NCBI RefSeq assembly: GCF_030160115.1
Contig: NZ_BSNS01000002.1
Location: 248,001-312,000 of the forward strand
From: Devosia nitrariae
Lineage (GTDB): Bacteria; Pseudomonadota; Alphaproteobacteria; Rhizobiales; Devosiaceae
Length of the DNA stretch: 64,000 nt
Reading direction: 5' to 3'
This document shows positions 42,656 through 52,031 of the stretch, in pieces. The stretch's first letter is position 1, and each line of letters begins with the position of its first letter. The notes beneath the pieces were generated by a model that worked only from the letters and a program-made list of their open reading frames with translations, did no database searches and was not told where the DNA came from. Both the position numbers and the translations under genes were made by a program.

Positions 42656-42900
42656 GCAAGGGCCATTCGGGCCAGCGGGAAGGCTTCGGCATCGTAGAGG
42701 CCACGGATCTGCGCGCCGTCGAAGCGCTGTTCCTCGACTTCAAGTATGGAACTGCGGACAAGTTCGGTTGGCATGTCCTCGATGACATAGCGCACCGCCT
42801 CGGCGGCAGATGAAAAGCGCCTATAACGTGACGTTTGGGGCCGGTGGATATTCTTGCCGGGAAAGAGTTCAGCGGCGGCGGAATAGTTGAACTGGGTCAT
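42652..42900 (-). CDS. small conserved hypothetical protein
   Basis: The 82-residue protein (MTQFNYSAAAELFPGKNIHR) carries RRFSSAAEAVRYVIEDMP and SILEVEEQRFDGAQIRGLYD, a pattern I recall in small rhizobial proteins of unknown function. AAAGGA lies upstream of ATG 42900; the frame extends to 42966 without support. It is followed by the membrane protein gene with overlapping codons. Confidence 0.65.
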   Translation of the reverse strand: MTQFNYSAAAELFPGKNIHRPQTSRYRRFSSAAEAVRYVIEDMPTELVRSSILEVEEQRFDGAQIRGLYDAEAFPLARMALA

Positions 42901-43006
42901 AATCCATTCCTTTGAGTGGGTATCGTCTCGGCGGATACGAAGGCGCCGTCGGCGCAAGCTGCGCATCGCAAGGTCGGAGAGGGCCGCTCAGGGGCGGCCC
43001 AATCCA

Positions 43007-43213
43007 TCAGGCGAGCTGCAAATTGACGGCCGAAGCGCGGCCATCGCGGCCGTTTTCGATGTCGTAGGTAACCTTCTGCCCTTCGCCGAGACCCGACAGA
43101 CCAGCGCGCTCGACGGCGCTGACATGAACGAAGGCGTCCTTGCTACCGTCATCAGGAGCGATGAAGCCGAAACCCTTGGTGGAGTTGTAGAACTTAACAG
43201 TGCCGTTGATCAT
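43007..43213 (-). CDS. cold-shock protein, CspA family
   Basis: The 68-residue protein has the single cold-shock (OB-fold) domain: NGTVKFYNSTKGFGFIAPDDGSKDAFVHVSAVERAG, with RNP1 (KGFGFI) and RNP2 (DAFVHVSAV). It binds single-stranded nucleic acid and melts mRNA structure. ATG 43213 is the family start; the frame to 43366 is leader. The 362 bases upstream contain no gene, in keeping with the long regulatory leader usual for csp genes. Confidence 0.95.
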   Translation of the reverse strand: MINGTVKFYNSTKGFGFIAPDDGSKDAFVHVSAVERAGLSGLGEGQKVTYDIENGRDGRASAVNLQLA

Positions 43214-43575
43214 GAGATGGACTTTCGAAACCCGGGGCCAAATGGCGAACGGGCGTTTCCCGGCCGCGACATGCGGCAGGGAGCTAAACGTTCGCAAGTT
43301 CGGGGATCGCCAAGCGACCGGCAGGGCCAGAAGATCGGGTAGCCTTGGAGGCTGAAAACGTAGCAAACAATATGGGGACGCAATGCGCGGTTTTCAAGGC
43401 ACGCCCCAGATAGTTGCTATTGGGCCTCGGGATGTCCATCGTACAATGGTGGGTTGGTCGAAGGAGTAGAGGCGCAAGCGACCGCTTGCCCAGCGCGGCC
43501 GGCTTGCGGGCAACGGCTTGCCGGTGGCGCGACGGCGCATCAGCGAGGGTATTTGACGACGTCTGGAGCCCGCGG
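43214..43575. other. upstream region of the cold-shock gene
   Basis: This 362-base gap holds no supported gene. A weak minus-strand promoter is possible (TTGAAA at 43392-43397, TATTGT at 43367-43372, 19-base spacer), which would give a ~155-base cold-shock leader. The rest, between it and the TerB-type gene, shows nothing clear. Confidence 0.4.
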
Positions 43576-43986
43576 CTACGGCAGGCGACGGTGGCGGGCG
43601 CGGGCAGCCACTTCAATGGCAGCAGTCGTCAGCCGATCGAGGCGCAGACTGTCGCGCACGAACTCGAGGAACCGCAGTTCCTCCTGACTGGTGTGGAGGT
43701 CTGAAGCGATAACCTCGACGGTCAGCGAATAGGCGGTATCCTGCAGCCTTTCTGGAACGGCGGAGATGGCCGCCTCCACCACCTCCTCGAAGCCGCCACT
43801 GCCGTTGACCTTGTCGGCACAGGTATTGGCGACCTCGGCCAGCCGGGCGAGGTCGAACCCTTCGAAGACCGGCAGGCGAGCCACCAGCGTCTCGATGCGC
43901 GACAGCTCGCGTTCGGACATTGTCGCATCCGAGGAGGCGGCAATGACCATCAGTTCGATGAGCGCGTCTTGAACGGCGGTGGACAT
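43576..43986 (-). CDS. TerB-family tellurite-resistance-like protein
   Basis: The 136-residue all-helical protein has the TerB pattern: ALIELMVIAASSDATMSERE with acidic residues, and LTVEVIASDLHTSQEELRFL. TerB-like domains bind metal through conserved Asp/Glu and are linked to membrane stress. Start ATG 43986 (MSTAVQDALIEL) is preferred to 44004. It is divergent from lysS. No ter cluster is near, so tellurite resistance itself is unlikely. Confidence 0.82.
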   Translation of the reverse strand: MSTAVQDALIELMVIAASSDATMSERELSRIETLVARLPVFEGFDLARLAEVANTCADKVNGSGGFEEVVEAAISAVPERLQDTAYSLTVEVIASDLHTSQEELRFLEFVRDSLRLDRLTTAAIEVAARARHRRLP

Positions 43987-44163
43987 GCTTTCGGGTTTCC
44001 TCAAATATCGGGCGTTGATTAACTAGGCGGGCTGCCTGCGCGTGACAAGGTGGCCAGCTGTCGCGGCCCTTGTTTGCTCTGCGCCCAGCCAGCATTGACG
44101 GGGTGGACGCAGAATGCAACACACACCGGTCATTCCAATGCCAACCTGAAAAGGCTGCCAACC

Positions 44164-45783
44164 TTGTCGCCCGCGCCGCTGCCATCCCTCGATCCCGCGT
44201 TCTTCGACGCCGCCCAGACTGCCCGTGCCTGGCCCTTCGAGGAAGCGCGTAAACTCGTGGCGCGGCTCGAAAAGAGCGGCAAGGGCGAGGCGGTGTTCGA
44301 GACCGGCTACGGTCCTTCGGGCCTGCCGCACATCGGCACGTTCGGGGAGGTTGCGCGCACCACCATGGTGCGCACGGCCTTCCGGCTCTTGACCCGCGAC
44401 GAGATACCGACCCGGCTCATCTGCTTTTCGGACGATTTGGACGGGATGCGCAAGATCCCGGACAACGTGCCGAGCCGCGCGTTCCTCGAGCCCCACTTGC
44501 AAAGACCGCTGACTTCGGTGCCGGACCCGTGGACCAACGAGTTCACGAGCTTTGGCGACCACAACAACGCCATGCTGCGGCGGTTCCTCGATACCTTCGG
44601 GTTCGACTACGAGTTCGCGAGCGCCACGGATTACTACAAGTCCGGCAAGTTCGATGCCGTGCTGCTGCGGGCCGCCGAGCGATACGACGACATCATGAAG
44701 GTCATGCTGCCGACCCTCGGGTCCGAGCGTCAGGCGACCTATAGTCCGTTCCTGCCCATCTCGCCGACGAGCGGACGCGTGCTCTACGTGCCGATGAAGG
44801 AGGTCGATGCCAGGAACGGTACGGTGACCTTCGTCGACGAGGACGGACGCGACATCACCGTTCCCGTCACCGGCGGGCACGTGAAGATGCAGTGGAAGCC
44901 GGACTTCGGCATGCGCTGGGCCGCGCTCGGCGTCGACTTCGAAATGTTCGGCAAGGACCACCAGACCAACGCGCCCATCTACGACCGCATCTGCGAAATC
45001 CTGGGCGGCCAGGCCCCCGAGCACTATGTCTTCGAGCTCTTCCTCGACGAGAACGGCCAGAAGATCTCGAAGTCCAAGGGTAACGGCCTGACTATCGATG
45101 AGTGGCTGGCCTATGCCAATACCGAGAGCCTGGGGCTCTATATGTTTCAGAAGCCGAGGGCGGCCAAGCGTCTCTACTTCGATGTCATCCCGCGGGCGGT
45201 CGACGAGTATTACCAGTTCGTGGCGGCGTACCAGGAACAGGACGTGGCCCAGCGCTTGGAAAACCCGGCATTCCATGTGCATTTCGGCCACCCGCCCGCG
45301 GCCAGGATGCCGATCACGTTCTCGCTGCTGCTCAATATCGTTTCGGCCTCCAACGCCCACGATACCGACGTGCTCTGGGGCTTCATCTCGCGCTACGTGA
45401 AAGGCGCGACGCCCAAGAGCGAACCCGAGCTCGATAGGCTCGCGACCTACGCGGTGCGCTACTTCAACGACCGGGTGCGGCCGACCAAGGTCTTCCGCGC
45501 ACCGACCGAGAAGGAACGGGCGGCGTTGCAGGATCTGGCCGACCAGCTCGCGCCCCATGAGGGCTCGACCAGTGCCGAAGAGCTGCAGAACCTCGTCTAT
45601 GAGGTCGGCAAGGCGCACCAGTTCGAGCCGCTGCGCGACTGGTTCGGCGCGATCTACCAGGTTCTGCTCGGCGCCGACCAGGGCCCGCGCTTTGGCTCGT
45701 TCGTTGCACTCTACGGGGTTGCCGAAACGCGCAAGCTCATCGCCGATTCGCTGGCGGGCAAGCTGGTCAGCGAGCCGGCCTGA
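44164..45783 (+). CDS. lysS: class I lysyl-tRNA synthetase
   Basis: The 539-residue enzyme is the archaeal-type class I LysRS found in many alphaproteobacteria. It has HIGH-type [13 protein letters not shown] (HIGT at residues 56-59) and the KMSKS-type KISKSKGNG. It attaches lysine to tRNA-Lys. The start is probably TTG 44164, since the domain begins at [20 protein letters not shown]; residues encoded from 44050 are not conserved in appearance. It is convergent with the acetyltransferase gene, and the two stop codons lie in opposite arms of one hairpin. Confidence 0.93.
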   Translation: MSPAPLPSLDPAFFDAAQTARAWPFEEARKLVARLEKSGKGEAVFETGYGPSGLPHIGTFGEVARTTMVRTAFRLLTRDEIPTRLICFSDDLDGMRKIPDNVPSRAFLEPHLQRPLTSVPDPWTNEFTSFGDHNNAMLRRFLDTFGFDYEFASATDYYKSGKFDAVLLRAAERYDDIMKVMLPTLGSERQATYSPFLPISPTSGRVLYVPMKEVDARNGTVTFVDEDGRDITVPVTGGHVKMQWKPDFGMRWAALGVDFEMFGKDHQTNAPIYDRICEILGGQAPEHYVFELFLDENGQKISKSKGNGLTIDEWLAYANTESLGLYMFQKPRAAKRLYFDVIPRAVDEYYQFVAAYQEQDVAQRLENPAFHVHFGHPPAARMPITFSLLLNIVSASNAHDTDVLWGFISRYVKGATPKSEPELDRLATYAVRYFNDRVRPTKVFRAPTEKERAALQDLADQLAPHEGSTSAEELQNLVYEVGKAHQFEPLRDWFGAIYQVLLGADQGPRFGSFVALYGVAETRKLIADSLAGKLVSEPA

Positions 45784-45794
45784 CGGCTCAGGCC
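45777..45794. terminator. hairpin containing both convergent stop codons
   Basis: GGCCTGA (45777-45783), loop CGGC, TCAGGCC (45788-45794) is a perfect 7-bp stem. The TGA of lysS and the TGA of the opposite acetyltransferase gene form the loop-proximal ends of the two arms. No T-tract is present; it could act as a compact bidirectional terminator. Confidence 0.4.
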
Positions 45795-46246
45795 TTCACG
45801 GACTTGCGGAAGTAGACGACGCGCTGGGTTTCGGTGAAGCCGAGTGCCTTGTGCATGGCATGGCTCTGGACGTTGTCGAGAGCCGCGTCGGAGGCGAATT
45901 CGGTGCAGCCCAGCCCGGCCGCCCACGCCTCGACCGCGGCGACAAGCTTCCTAGCGACGCCCCTGCCCCGCGTATCAGGGCGCACATAAATGCCTTCGAG
46001 AAAGGCGACCGGCGAAGTCTTGCAACCATTGACGTAGTCGTGGCGCAGAGCCGCTTCGGCAAAACCGAGCGCGACACCGGCCCCATTACGGGCAATGAGG
46101 CAAATGGGTGACTGGGCATCTTCATCATACGCCTCTATGTCGGCGCCATGCTCGTCGTCCAGTCCTCCTGGCCAGAGCGCAACACGCATGGCGAGCCAAT
46201 CGGCATGGTCAGTAGCGCGAGCAGGCGAGATGTGGATGCCGGTCAC
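45788..46246 (-). CDS. GNAT N-acetyltransferase, aminoglycoside 6'-acetyltransferase-like
   Basis: The 152-residue GNAT protein has the acetyl-CoA motif RPDTRGRGVARKLVAAVEAW. Around it, LEGIYV, GCTEFASDAALDNVQSHAMH and ALGFTETQRVVYFRK closely resemble AAC(6')-type enzymes, as does LRHDYVNGC. Actual resistance is not implied: chromosomal members often have other amines as substrate. GTG 46246 lies one base past the stop of the S24-type regulator, so the two are one operon. Confidence 0.82.
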   Translation of the reverse strand: MTGIHISPARATDHADWLAMRVALWPGGLDDEHGADIEAYDEDAQSPICLIARNGAGVALGFAEAALRHDYVNGCKTSPVAFLEGIYVRPDTRGRGVARKLVAAVEAWAAGLGCTEFASDAALDNVQSHAMHKALGFTETQRVVYFRKSVKA

Positions 46247-46247
46247 G

Positions 46248-46889
46248 CTACTGGCTCGCCCAGATGATCCGCGCCATCCACTCAACCTCCTCGATATCGA
46301 GGATGCGCGGTTCGTAGACCGGATTGAGCGAGTGCAGCTCGATCTGCCGGGCTGTCTGGCGGGCCAGGATCTTGGCCATCACCTCGCCGTCGCGGGTGCG
46401 GACCACGACCCGGTCTCCGCGCCGCACCTGCTCGGTCGGCGATACGATGAGGCGCTCCCCCTCGCGGTAGAGCGGTTCCATGGAATCACCCTGAACCTCG
46501 AGCGCGTAGATGCCCGCATGACCCGACGACGGCAGGACGATCTCATCCCAGCCCTGGCCTGCGGGAAAGCCCGCGGAATCGAAGAAGCCGCCGGTGCCGG
46601 CCTGGGCGAGGCCGAGTAGAGGTACGGTGAAAGTGTGCGCTGGCGTGCCATTCTGCGGAATGTTTCCGGCGCCGTCGATGAACTGGTCCAGGCTTTCCCC
46701 GGTCGCCTCGAGGATCTTGGCAATGCTCTGCGTCGAGGGCCAGCGCTCGCGCCCATCCTTGCTCACACGCTTGGAGGGGTTGAATGCGGTGGCATCGAGC
46801 CCGGCAAGACGCGCCAGACCCGAAACGCTTAGGCTGTGCCGCCCTGCGATCGCGTCGATGCCATCCCATATGGCGCGGTGTGACAGCAT
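46248..46889 (-). CDS. helix-turn-helix regulator with S24 (LexA-like) peptidase domain
   Basis: The 213-residue protein has an N-terminal helix-turn-helix region (SVSGLARLAGLDATAFNPSK) and a C-terminal S24/LexA-type domain with Ser in EVQGDSMEPLY and Lys in GEVMAKIL, the self-cleavage dyad. It resembles phage-type repressors, but the gene set around it is core and no phage genes are visible, so it is likely a chromosomal stress regulator. It is upstream of the acetyltransferase gene and divergent from DUF952-pyrD. Confidence 0.88.
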   Translation of the reverse strand: MLSHRAIWDGIDAIAGRHSLSVSGLARLAGLDATAFNPSKRVSKDGRERWPSTQSIAKILEATGESLDQFIDGAGNIPQNGTPAHTFTVPLLGLAQAGTGGFFDSAGFPAGQGWDEIVLPSSGHAGIYALEVQGDSMEPLYREGERLIVSPTEQVRRGDRVVVRTRDGEVMAKILARQTARQIELHSLNPVYEPRILDIEEVEWMARIIWASQ

Positions 46890-47008
46890 GCGTCAGAACT
46901 GTGTCTTGGCTTCGGAAAACAGTCCTATTCCTATAATCGGCCTGTAGGCCTGTAAAGCACCGGCAGGCCGGCTTGCCGAGCCGGACGGCTGCGACTAGGG
47001 TCCGGCCC

Positions 47009-47362
47009 ATGCACGCACCCGAATTCATCTACAAGATCGCCACCGAAGCCGCCTTCGCGCCCGCCCGCAGCACCGGGACATTCCCCGGTATGCCGGTGGA
47101 CGCCAAGGACGGCTACATGCATTTTTCGACCGCGGCGCAGTTGCCCGATACCCTGCGGCTGCATTTTGCCGGGCAGGATGATCTCGTTCTCGTTGCGGTG
47201 CGCACGGCTCATCTCGGCGACGCATTGAAATGGGAAGCCTCGCGCGGCGGCGATCTCTTCCCGCACCTTTATGCCGCGCTGCCGCTTTCCGCCGTCGCCT
47301 GGGAAAAGCATATCTCGGTCAGCGCGAGCGGTGCCTGCGACCTGCCCGAGGCAGTCAGATGA
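47009..47362 (+). CDS. DUF952-domain protein
   Basis: The 117-residue protein contains the DUF952 pattern: FIYKIATEAAFAPARSTGTF, DGYMHFSTAAQLPDTLRLHF, LVLVAVRTAHLGDALKWEAS and FPHLYAALPLSAV. Conserved His and Glu/Asp residues suggest a small enzyme or ligand-binding fold with unknown activity. ATG 47009 gives the family start. It overlaps pyrD by four bases, an arrangement often seen in related genomes. Confidence 0.9.
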   Translation: MHAPEFIYKIATEAAFAPARSTGTFPGMPVDAKDGYMHFSTAAQLPDTLRLHFAGQDDLVLVAVRTAHLGDALKWEASRGGDLFPHLYAALPLSAVAWEKHISVSASGACDLPEAVR

Positions 47363-48477
47363 TCCTTTCCGCCCTCTCGCCGCTGCTGCGCATGCCCATG
47401 CTGGCGAACCTTAGCCGCGACGCTCTTCTCAAGATGGAGCCGGAAACCGCGCATACCGCGACCATCACCGCATTGCGGCTGGGCCTTGCACCCGAACAGC
47501 TCGATCCCGACCCGCCGGAACTCAGAACGCAGCTCTGCGGGCTCGACCTTTCCAATCCCGTCGGCATGGCGGCCGGCTTCGACAAGAACGCCGAGGTGCC
47601 TCGACCGCTGGCGCTGATGGGCTTCGGCATGGTGGAGGTGGGGACGGTAACGCCGCGCCCGCAAGGGGGGAACCCCAAGCCGCGCCTCTTCCGTGTTGGC
47701 CAGGCCGACGGGGTCATCAACCGGATGGGCTTCAACAATGAGGGACACGAGGCGGCATTCGCCCGCCTGAAGCGGACGCGGGTGCCGGCCGCGCTCGGCG
47801 TCAATATCGGGGCCAACAAGGACAGTGCCGACTTCGTCGCCGACTATGTGGCGGGGGTCAAACGCTTCGCCGATGTCGCCGACTATCTGACCGTCAACAT
47901 CTCCTCGCCCAATACGCCGGGACTTCGCAACCTGCAGGCCGATGAGGCGCTGCGGCGCCTGCTGGGTGAGGTGCTCTCAGCACGGGCGAAGGCCAGGGTG
48001 CGCGTGCCGGTGTTCCTCAAGATCGCGCCCGACCTCGACGAAAAAGGACTTGATTCGGTCGCGGCCGCAGTGCTGGCGACGGACCTCGATGGCCTCATCG
48101 TCTCCAACACCACGATTGCACGCGATACCGTCCAGGACCTCGAGAATGCCGAGGAAGCCGGGGGGCTTTCGGGCAAGCCACTCTTTGCGCTCTCAACGCG
48201 ACGCCTCGCCCAGACGCGGCAGCGGGTCGGCGACCTGCCGATCATCGGGGTGGGCGGCATCCATTCACCGCAGACGGCGCTCGCCAAGTTCGAGGCAGGC
48301 GCCAACGCGGTCCAGCTCTATTCGGCCCTGGTCTTCGGTGGCCTCGATCTGCTCGAGCGCCTGAAGCGGGGTGTTGCAGCGGCCGTGCGCGCCGAGGGCA
48401 AGACCAGTATCGCCGATCTCGTCGGGCGGCGGACGGCCGACTGGGCCGCCGGCCGGGCCGGCAACTCGTTCTGTTGA
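47359..48477 (+). CDS. pyrD: dihydroorotate dehydrogenase (quinone), class 2
   Basis: The 372-residue flavoprotein oxidises dihydroorotate to orotate in pyrimidine synthesis using membrane quinone. Key segments: NPVGMAAGFDKNAEV, VEVGTVTPRPQGGNPKPRLF, NRMGFNNEGHEAA, the catalytic-Ser region TVNISSPNTPGLRNLQ, FLKIAPDL, LIVSNTTIARD and IIGVGGIHS. The N-terminal helix (SALSPLLRMPMLANLSRDAL) is the class 2 membrane-association element. ATG overlaps the DUF952 stop (ATGA). Confidence 0.95.
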   Translation: MILSALSPLLRMPMLANLSRDALLKMEPETAHTATITALRLGLAPEQLDPDPPELRTQLCGLDLSNPVGMAAGFDKNAEVPRPLALMGFGMVEVGTVTPRPQGGNPKPRLFRVGQADGVINRMGFNNEGHEAAFARLKRTRVPAALGVNIGANKDSADFVADYVAGVKRFADVADYLTVNISSPNTPGLRNLQADEALRRLLGEVLSARAKARVRVPVFLKIAPDLDEKGLDSVAAAVLATDLDGLIVSNTTIARDTVQDLENAEEAGGLSGKPLFALSTRRLAQTRQRVGDLPIIGVGGIHSPQTALAKFEAGANAVQLYSALVFGGLDLLERLKRGVAAAVRAEGKTSIADLVGRRTADWAAGRAGNSFC

Positions 48478-48572
48478 CATAGACCGACTGGCCGGGCTTC
48501 GATTTTCCGCAGGATTTGCCTGTCAGCATCGTGCAAGTCTTTTTGCGACTTCACGCGCGACTGAGGACGCGA

Positions 48573-49433
48573 ATGCCCAAGAACCAGACTCAAGCAAGCT
48601 ATATCGCCCGGCTAAACCGGGTCCTCGACTACGTTTATGCCCACCTTGAGGACGATATCTCCTTCGACCGGCTGGCGGACATCGCATGCCTTTCGCCCTA
48701 TCACTGGAGTCGTATCTACTCGGCCATGCGCGGAGAAACCATCGTCGCGACGATCCGCAGGCTGAGGCTCCAGCGCGCCGCCGACCGGCTCGCCAACTCC
48801 GATCTCGACATCGGGACAGTCTCTGCGCGTGCTGGCTATGGCTCGACCGACACGTTCGGACGGGCTTTCAAGGACGCATTCGGCGTGAGCCCGGCCGCCT
48901 ACCGGGAAGGGGGCTCCCATGCTGCCTTCAAGGCCGCCAACGCGGCCGGCGATGCGGCCAGCTTTCCGGTAATGGTGGAGATTTTGCCGCAACGGCGTTG
49001 CGCCGGGATCGATCATACCGGCTCCTACATGGAAATCGACCATGCCATGGGCCGGCTCTTTACCGAGCTTGTCGCCCGTCAGGCCCTGCCGGCCCAGCCC
49101 ACCATGATCGGGGTATTCTTCGACGATCCGGATCTCGGAGCCGAGGAGGATTTACGCTCGCGCGCCTGCCTGCCCGTCGATGAGACCGTCGCAATCGATG
49201 CACCCATGGTGGAGATGGTTCTGCGCGGCGGTCGTTATGCGAAGCTGAGCTATGCCGGCCCGTATGCCGATATGCGCGGCGCTTATCGCTGGCTTCTGGG
49301 CGTGTGGCTTCCCGGGTCGGGATATGAGCCGGATGACGCTCCGATCTTCGAAGCCTATCTCAACGACCCGCGTGAAGTGCCGCAAAGCGAATTGCGCACC
49401 GATATCCACCTGCCACTCAAGGCAGCGCCATGA
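48573..49433 (+). CDS. AraC-family regulator with GyrI-like effector domain
   Basis: The 286-residue protein has two AraC helix-turn-helix units (residues ~5-105; SFDRLADIACLSPYHWSRIY and DIGTVSARAGYGSTDTFGRAFKDAFGVSPAAYR) and a C-terminal GyrI/BmrR-type drug-binding domain with GSYMEIDHAMGRLF and LRGGRYAKLSYAGPYADM. This layout (Rob/SoxS-like) fits multidrug or small-molecule sensing. It overlaps the DUF1801 gene by four bases. A MATE transporter lies just beyond, on the opposite strand, a possible target. Confidence 0.88.
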   Translation: MPKNQTQASYIARLNRVLDYVYAHLEDDISFDRLADIACLSPYHWSRIYSAMRGETIVATIRRLRLQRAADRLANSDLDIGTVSARAGYGSTDTFGRAFKDAFGVSPAAYREGGSHAAFKAANAAGDAASFPVMVEILPQRRCAGIDHTGSYMEIDHAMGRLFTELVARQALPAQPTMIGVFFDDPDLGAEEDLRSRACLPVDETVAIDAPMVEMVLRGGRYAKLSYAGPYADMRGAYRWLLGVWLPGSGYEPDDAPIFEAYLNDPREVPQSELRTDIHLPLKAAP

Positions 49434-49912
49434 CGGTCCCGGCAGTCTCCAAGGCCGTTGACGAAGCGCTCTCGCGGTACTCCGAACCGGTACGGGCGCG
49501 CTTGCTCGAGATTCGCGAGATCATCTTTATGGTCGCCACGGAAACGGACGAGGTCGGCCCGCTGACCGAAACGCTCAAATGGGACGAGGCGGCCTATCTG
49601 ACCGAGGCAAGCAAGAGTGGAACAACAATCAGGCTCGGCACCACCAGATCGGCTCCCGAAGAATGTGCAGTGCTGTTCAACTGCAAGACGATGCTTATCG
49701 AAACATTCCGAACCTATTTTGCCGATGACTTCGCGTTCGAGGACAATCGCGCACTAATCGTGCCCACCTCGCAACCTTTGCCACGCGAGCCGCTGATACT
49801 CTGCCTGCGCGCAGCGCTGACCTATCATCGGTGGAAAGGCGCCGGTTCCTGGTCACAGCGAAACGCTGGAGTTCGGCGTTCACCCAGGCTGCTTTCTCGC
49901 ATCTCGCGCTAG
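49430..49912 (+). CDS. DUF1801-domain protein
   Basis: The 160-residue protein shows the DUF1801 frame: residues ~15-35 (LSRYSEPVRARLLEIREIIF), ETLKWDEAAYLT with a conserved Trp, and CAVLFNCKTMLIETFRTYFA. The domain belongs to a small YdhG-like fold of unknown activity. The last ~20 residues (GAGSWSQRNAGVRRSPRLLS) do not look conserved and overlap the MATE gene tail, so the natural stop may have been lost. It is co-translated with the AraC-type gene. Confidence 0.8.
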   Translation: MTVPAVSKAVDEALSRYSEPVRARLLEIREIIFMVATETDEVGPLTETLKWDEAAYLTEASKSGTTIRLGTTRSAPEECAVLFNCKTMLIETFRTYFADDFAFEDNRALIVPTSQPLPREPLILCLRAALTYHRWKGAGSWSQRNAGVRRSPRLLSRISR

Positions 49913-51267
49913 CTGGCAAACAGGCTCTCGCGCCGCCGCTCCAGCGCCCACCAATAAAAGCCGCCGCGCGCCAGGAACCACGCGTGGAGCGCCAGCCACA
50001 GGCCGAGATTGCCGAGCGGCGGCTGCAGGACAAAGGCCGCGACAAGGAAGACGGCGAGCGAGGCGACCATGCCGTTCCGCATGGTGGCGTTGAGGGTGAT
50101 GCCGATGAGGATACCGTCGTAGACGAAGGCGGGCATGAAGGTCAAAGCGCAGAGCGCGGCGAGCCAGAGATAGTCGAGCGCATAGGCCCTGACCTCGGCG
50201 TTGGTGGTCATGAAGCCGATGACATGGCTGCCGCCGAAGTACCAGGCGAGACCGAGGCCGATAGCAAGCACCAGCCCCCATTGAAAGCTGAGGCCGTAGG
50301 CCTTGTCGAACGCCGGCCGCCAGTTGGCGCCGAACGCCTTGCCGGTCAGTTGCTCGGCCGCCTGGGCAATACCATCCATGAAAAAGCCGACGACCATCAG
50401 GAGGTTGAGGAGGATGGCGTTGGCCGAGAGTGCCACCTCGCCCATGCGCGAGCCCTGGGCGGCGAAATAGGCATAGGCGCCCATCAGCGCAATCGAGCGG
50501 ATCATCAGGTCGCGGCTCAACCCAAACATACGCTTGAGGGCCGCCGCATCGAAGAGCTCGGCGAGAACGATCGCCGACAGGACTGCCCGCAGGCCGCCGA
50601 AGTGTCGTGCCATCAGTGCAAGCCCGAGGATCGCGGCCGCGACCTGCCCCAGGACGGTGCCCAGCGCCACGCCGGCAACACCCCAGCCAAGCCCGTAGAC
50701 GAGGCCGATGCTGGCGGCGATGTTGACCCCGTGGATGATCATCTGCAGCAGCATGCCCGTCGTTGCCGCCGCCCGCCCGTAGAACCAGCCGAGCAGCGCG
50801 TAGTTGACGAGCGAGAACGGTGCCGACCAGATGCGGACGTGGAAATAGGTCGCCAAGGCTTCGGCAACGCCCGCATCGGGCGCCAGTAGCCAACCAGCGA
50901 GCCACAGAATCGGTACCGCCAGCACGATCATCAGCATACCGGTACCGACGCCGAGCCCGATGGCGCGGGCGGCGTGCAGGAGCCCGTCGCGAGGGTCGCG
51001 TGAGCCGACCGCCTGGGCGACGAGCCCGCCTGTGCCGATACGCAGGAAATAGGCCATCGAGAAGATGAAATCGAAGACCAGGGCACCGAGCACTAGGCCA
51101 CCGAGCAGCCCGGCGTCCCCCAGCCGTCCGATGACGGTGATGTCGACGAGTCCCGCCAGTGGTTCGGTGATGAAGGCAACCGAAGCCGGCAGGGCGATCT
51201 TCCAGACGTCCGCGTGGCGCACGTCGAACGGGTATTGGGCGCGCTTGCCGCCCTCGGCGTTGGTCAT
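49909..51267 (-). CDS. MATE-family efflux transporter (DinF-like)
   Basis: The 452-residue inner-membrane protein has twelve hydrophobic segments in two similar halves, with typical MATE features (ALPASVAFITEPLAGLVDIT and GRLGDAGLLGGLVLGA near the N-terminus). MATE proteins export drugs or metabolites in exchange for sodium or protons. Its 3' end overlaps the DUF1801 gene by four bases. The adjacent AraC/GyrI regulator may control it. The substrate is unknown. Confidence 0.92.
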   Translation of the reverse strand: MTNAEGGKRAQYPFDVRHADVWKIALPASVAFITEPLAGLVDITVIGRLGDAGLLGGLVLGALVFDFIFSMAYFLRIGTGGLVAQAVGSRDPRDGLLHAARAIGLGVGTGMLMIVLAVPILWLAGWLLAPDAGVAEALATYFHVRIWSAPFSLVNYALLGWFYGRAAATTGMLLQMIIHGVNIAASIGLVYGLGWGVAGVALGTVLGQVAAAILGLALMARHFGGLRAVLSAIVLAELFDAAALKRMFGLSRDLMIRSIALMGAYAYFAAQGSRMGEVALSANAILLNLLMVVGFFMDGIAQAAEQLTGKAFGANWRPAFDKAYGLSFQWGLVLAIGLGLAWYFGGSHVIGFMTTNAEVRAYALDYLWLAALCALTFMPAFVYDGILIGITLNATMRNGMVASLAVFLVAAFVLQPPLGNLGLWLALHAWFLARGGFYWWALERRRESLFAS

Positions 51268-51311
51268 AATGCGATACTCTTACCCGGACTTCTGGGTGGT
51301 CTCTTAGGCGG

Positions 51312-51980
51312 TCAGCGCTCGGAGATGATGCCGATAACGAGATCGGCTCGGTTTTGGCTTTCGAAAACGAGGTCGTAGTTGGGCAGGTCAGTGCGCTCGA
51401 TATGCAACCGATTGCGCTCCTCGGTAAAGAGGCCTTCCTCGGCATGCCGTTTCAACAGCCGTGCGCGCACGGTTTCGCGCGGCACGTCGAGATAGACCGA
51501 AAAATCGAGCAGCGGCTTGACCCCGGCCCAGGGCGGTTCGGTGAGCAGCAGGTAGTTACCCTCGACCACGAGCACGCGCACGTCCGGCGCAACCTCGAAC
51601 GCGTCGTCGACAACATCCTCGACCTTGCGGCTGTAGAGCGGTCCCTTGACGGTGTCCCTGCTCGCTTTGAGGTGATGGAGGAAATTGACGAAAGCGGCGC
51701 CCTCGAAGGTATGTGGGGCGCCTTTGAAGTCCACCTGCCCCATCGCCTCGAGCTTGGAATGGCGCATGTGGAAACCGTCCATGGGCACGAGCCCGGCACT
51801 GCCCGGGCGCGTGGCGTTGAGTGTGGTCACGACCTCAGCGGCGAGTGTCGACTTGCCCGAGCCAGGTCCGCCGGCGAGACCGATGGCGATGCGGTTGCGC
51901 GTGTGGCGCTCCATTTCGAGCGCGTGGGTGACAATGACGGACAACGCCGACTGCGGGGTCAGTTCCAGCCGCGTTGGCAT
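51312..51980 (-). CDS. P-loop nucleoside/sugar kinase (phosphoribulokinase/uridine-kinase-like)
   Basis: The 222-residue kinase has Walker A AGGPGSGKST near residues 36-45, GFHM after VPMD, and VVEGNYLLL (Walker B-like), in the pattern of uridine kinase, PanK-like and FrcK proteins. It phosphorylates a small-molecule hydroxyl; pantothenate, fructose and nucleosides are all used by relatives. ATG 51980 follows the strong ribosome site AGGAGGAG; the frame to 52472 is antisense to the helicase gene. It diverges from the helicase gene. Confidence 0.88.
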   Translation of the reverse strand: MPTRLELTPQSALSVIVTHALEMERHTRNRIAIGLAGGPGSGKSTLAAEVVTTLNATRPGSAGLVPMDGFHMRHSKLEAMGQVDFKGAPHTFEGAAFVNFLHHLKASRDTVKGPLYSRKVEDVVDDAFEVAPDVRVLVVEGNYLLLTEPPWAGVKPLLDFSVYLDVPRETVRARLLKRHAEEGLFTEERNRLHIERTDLPNYDLVFESQNRADLVIGIISER

Positions 51981-52031
51981 GGCCTCTCCTCCTTCTACCT
52001 GAGTGGGCGATAATATAGGCTGACGCGGATT

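Noticed and set aside
44023..45618. Long antisense frame over lysS
   Set aside because: It is a mirror of the strong codon bias of lysS; the sequence has no recognisable domain.
45788..46246. Acetyltransferase as an acquired aminoglycoside resistance gene
   Set aside because: There is no mobile element, it sits in an operon with a core regulator, and chromosomal homologues often do not confer resistance.
46248..46889. S24-type repressor as a sign of a prophage
   Set aside because: No integrase, structural or lysis genes are near; the neighbours are core metabolic genes.
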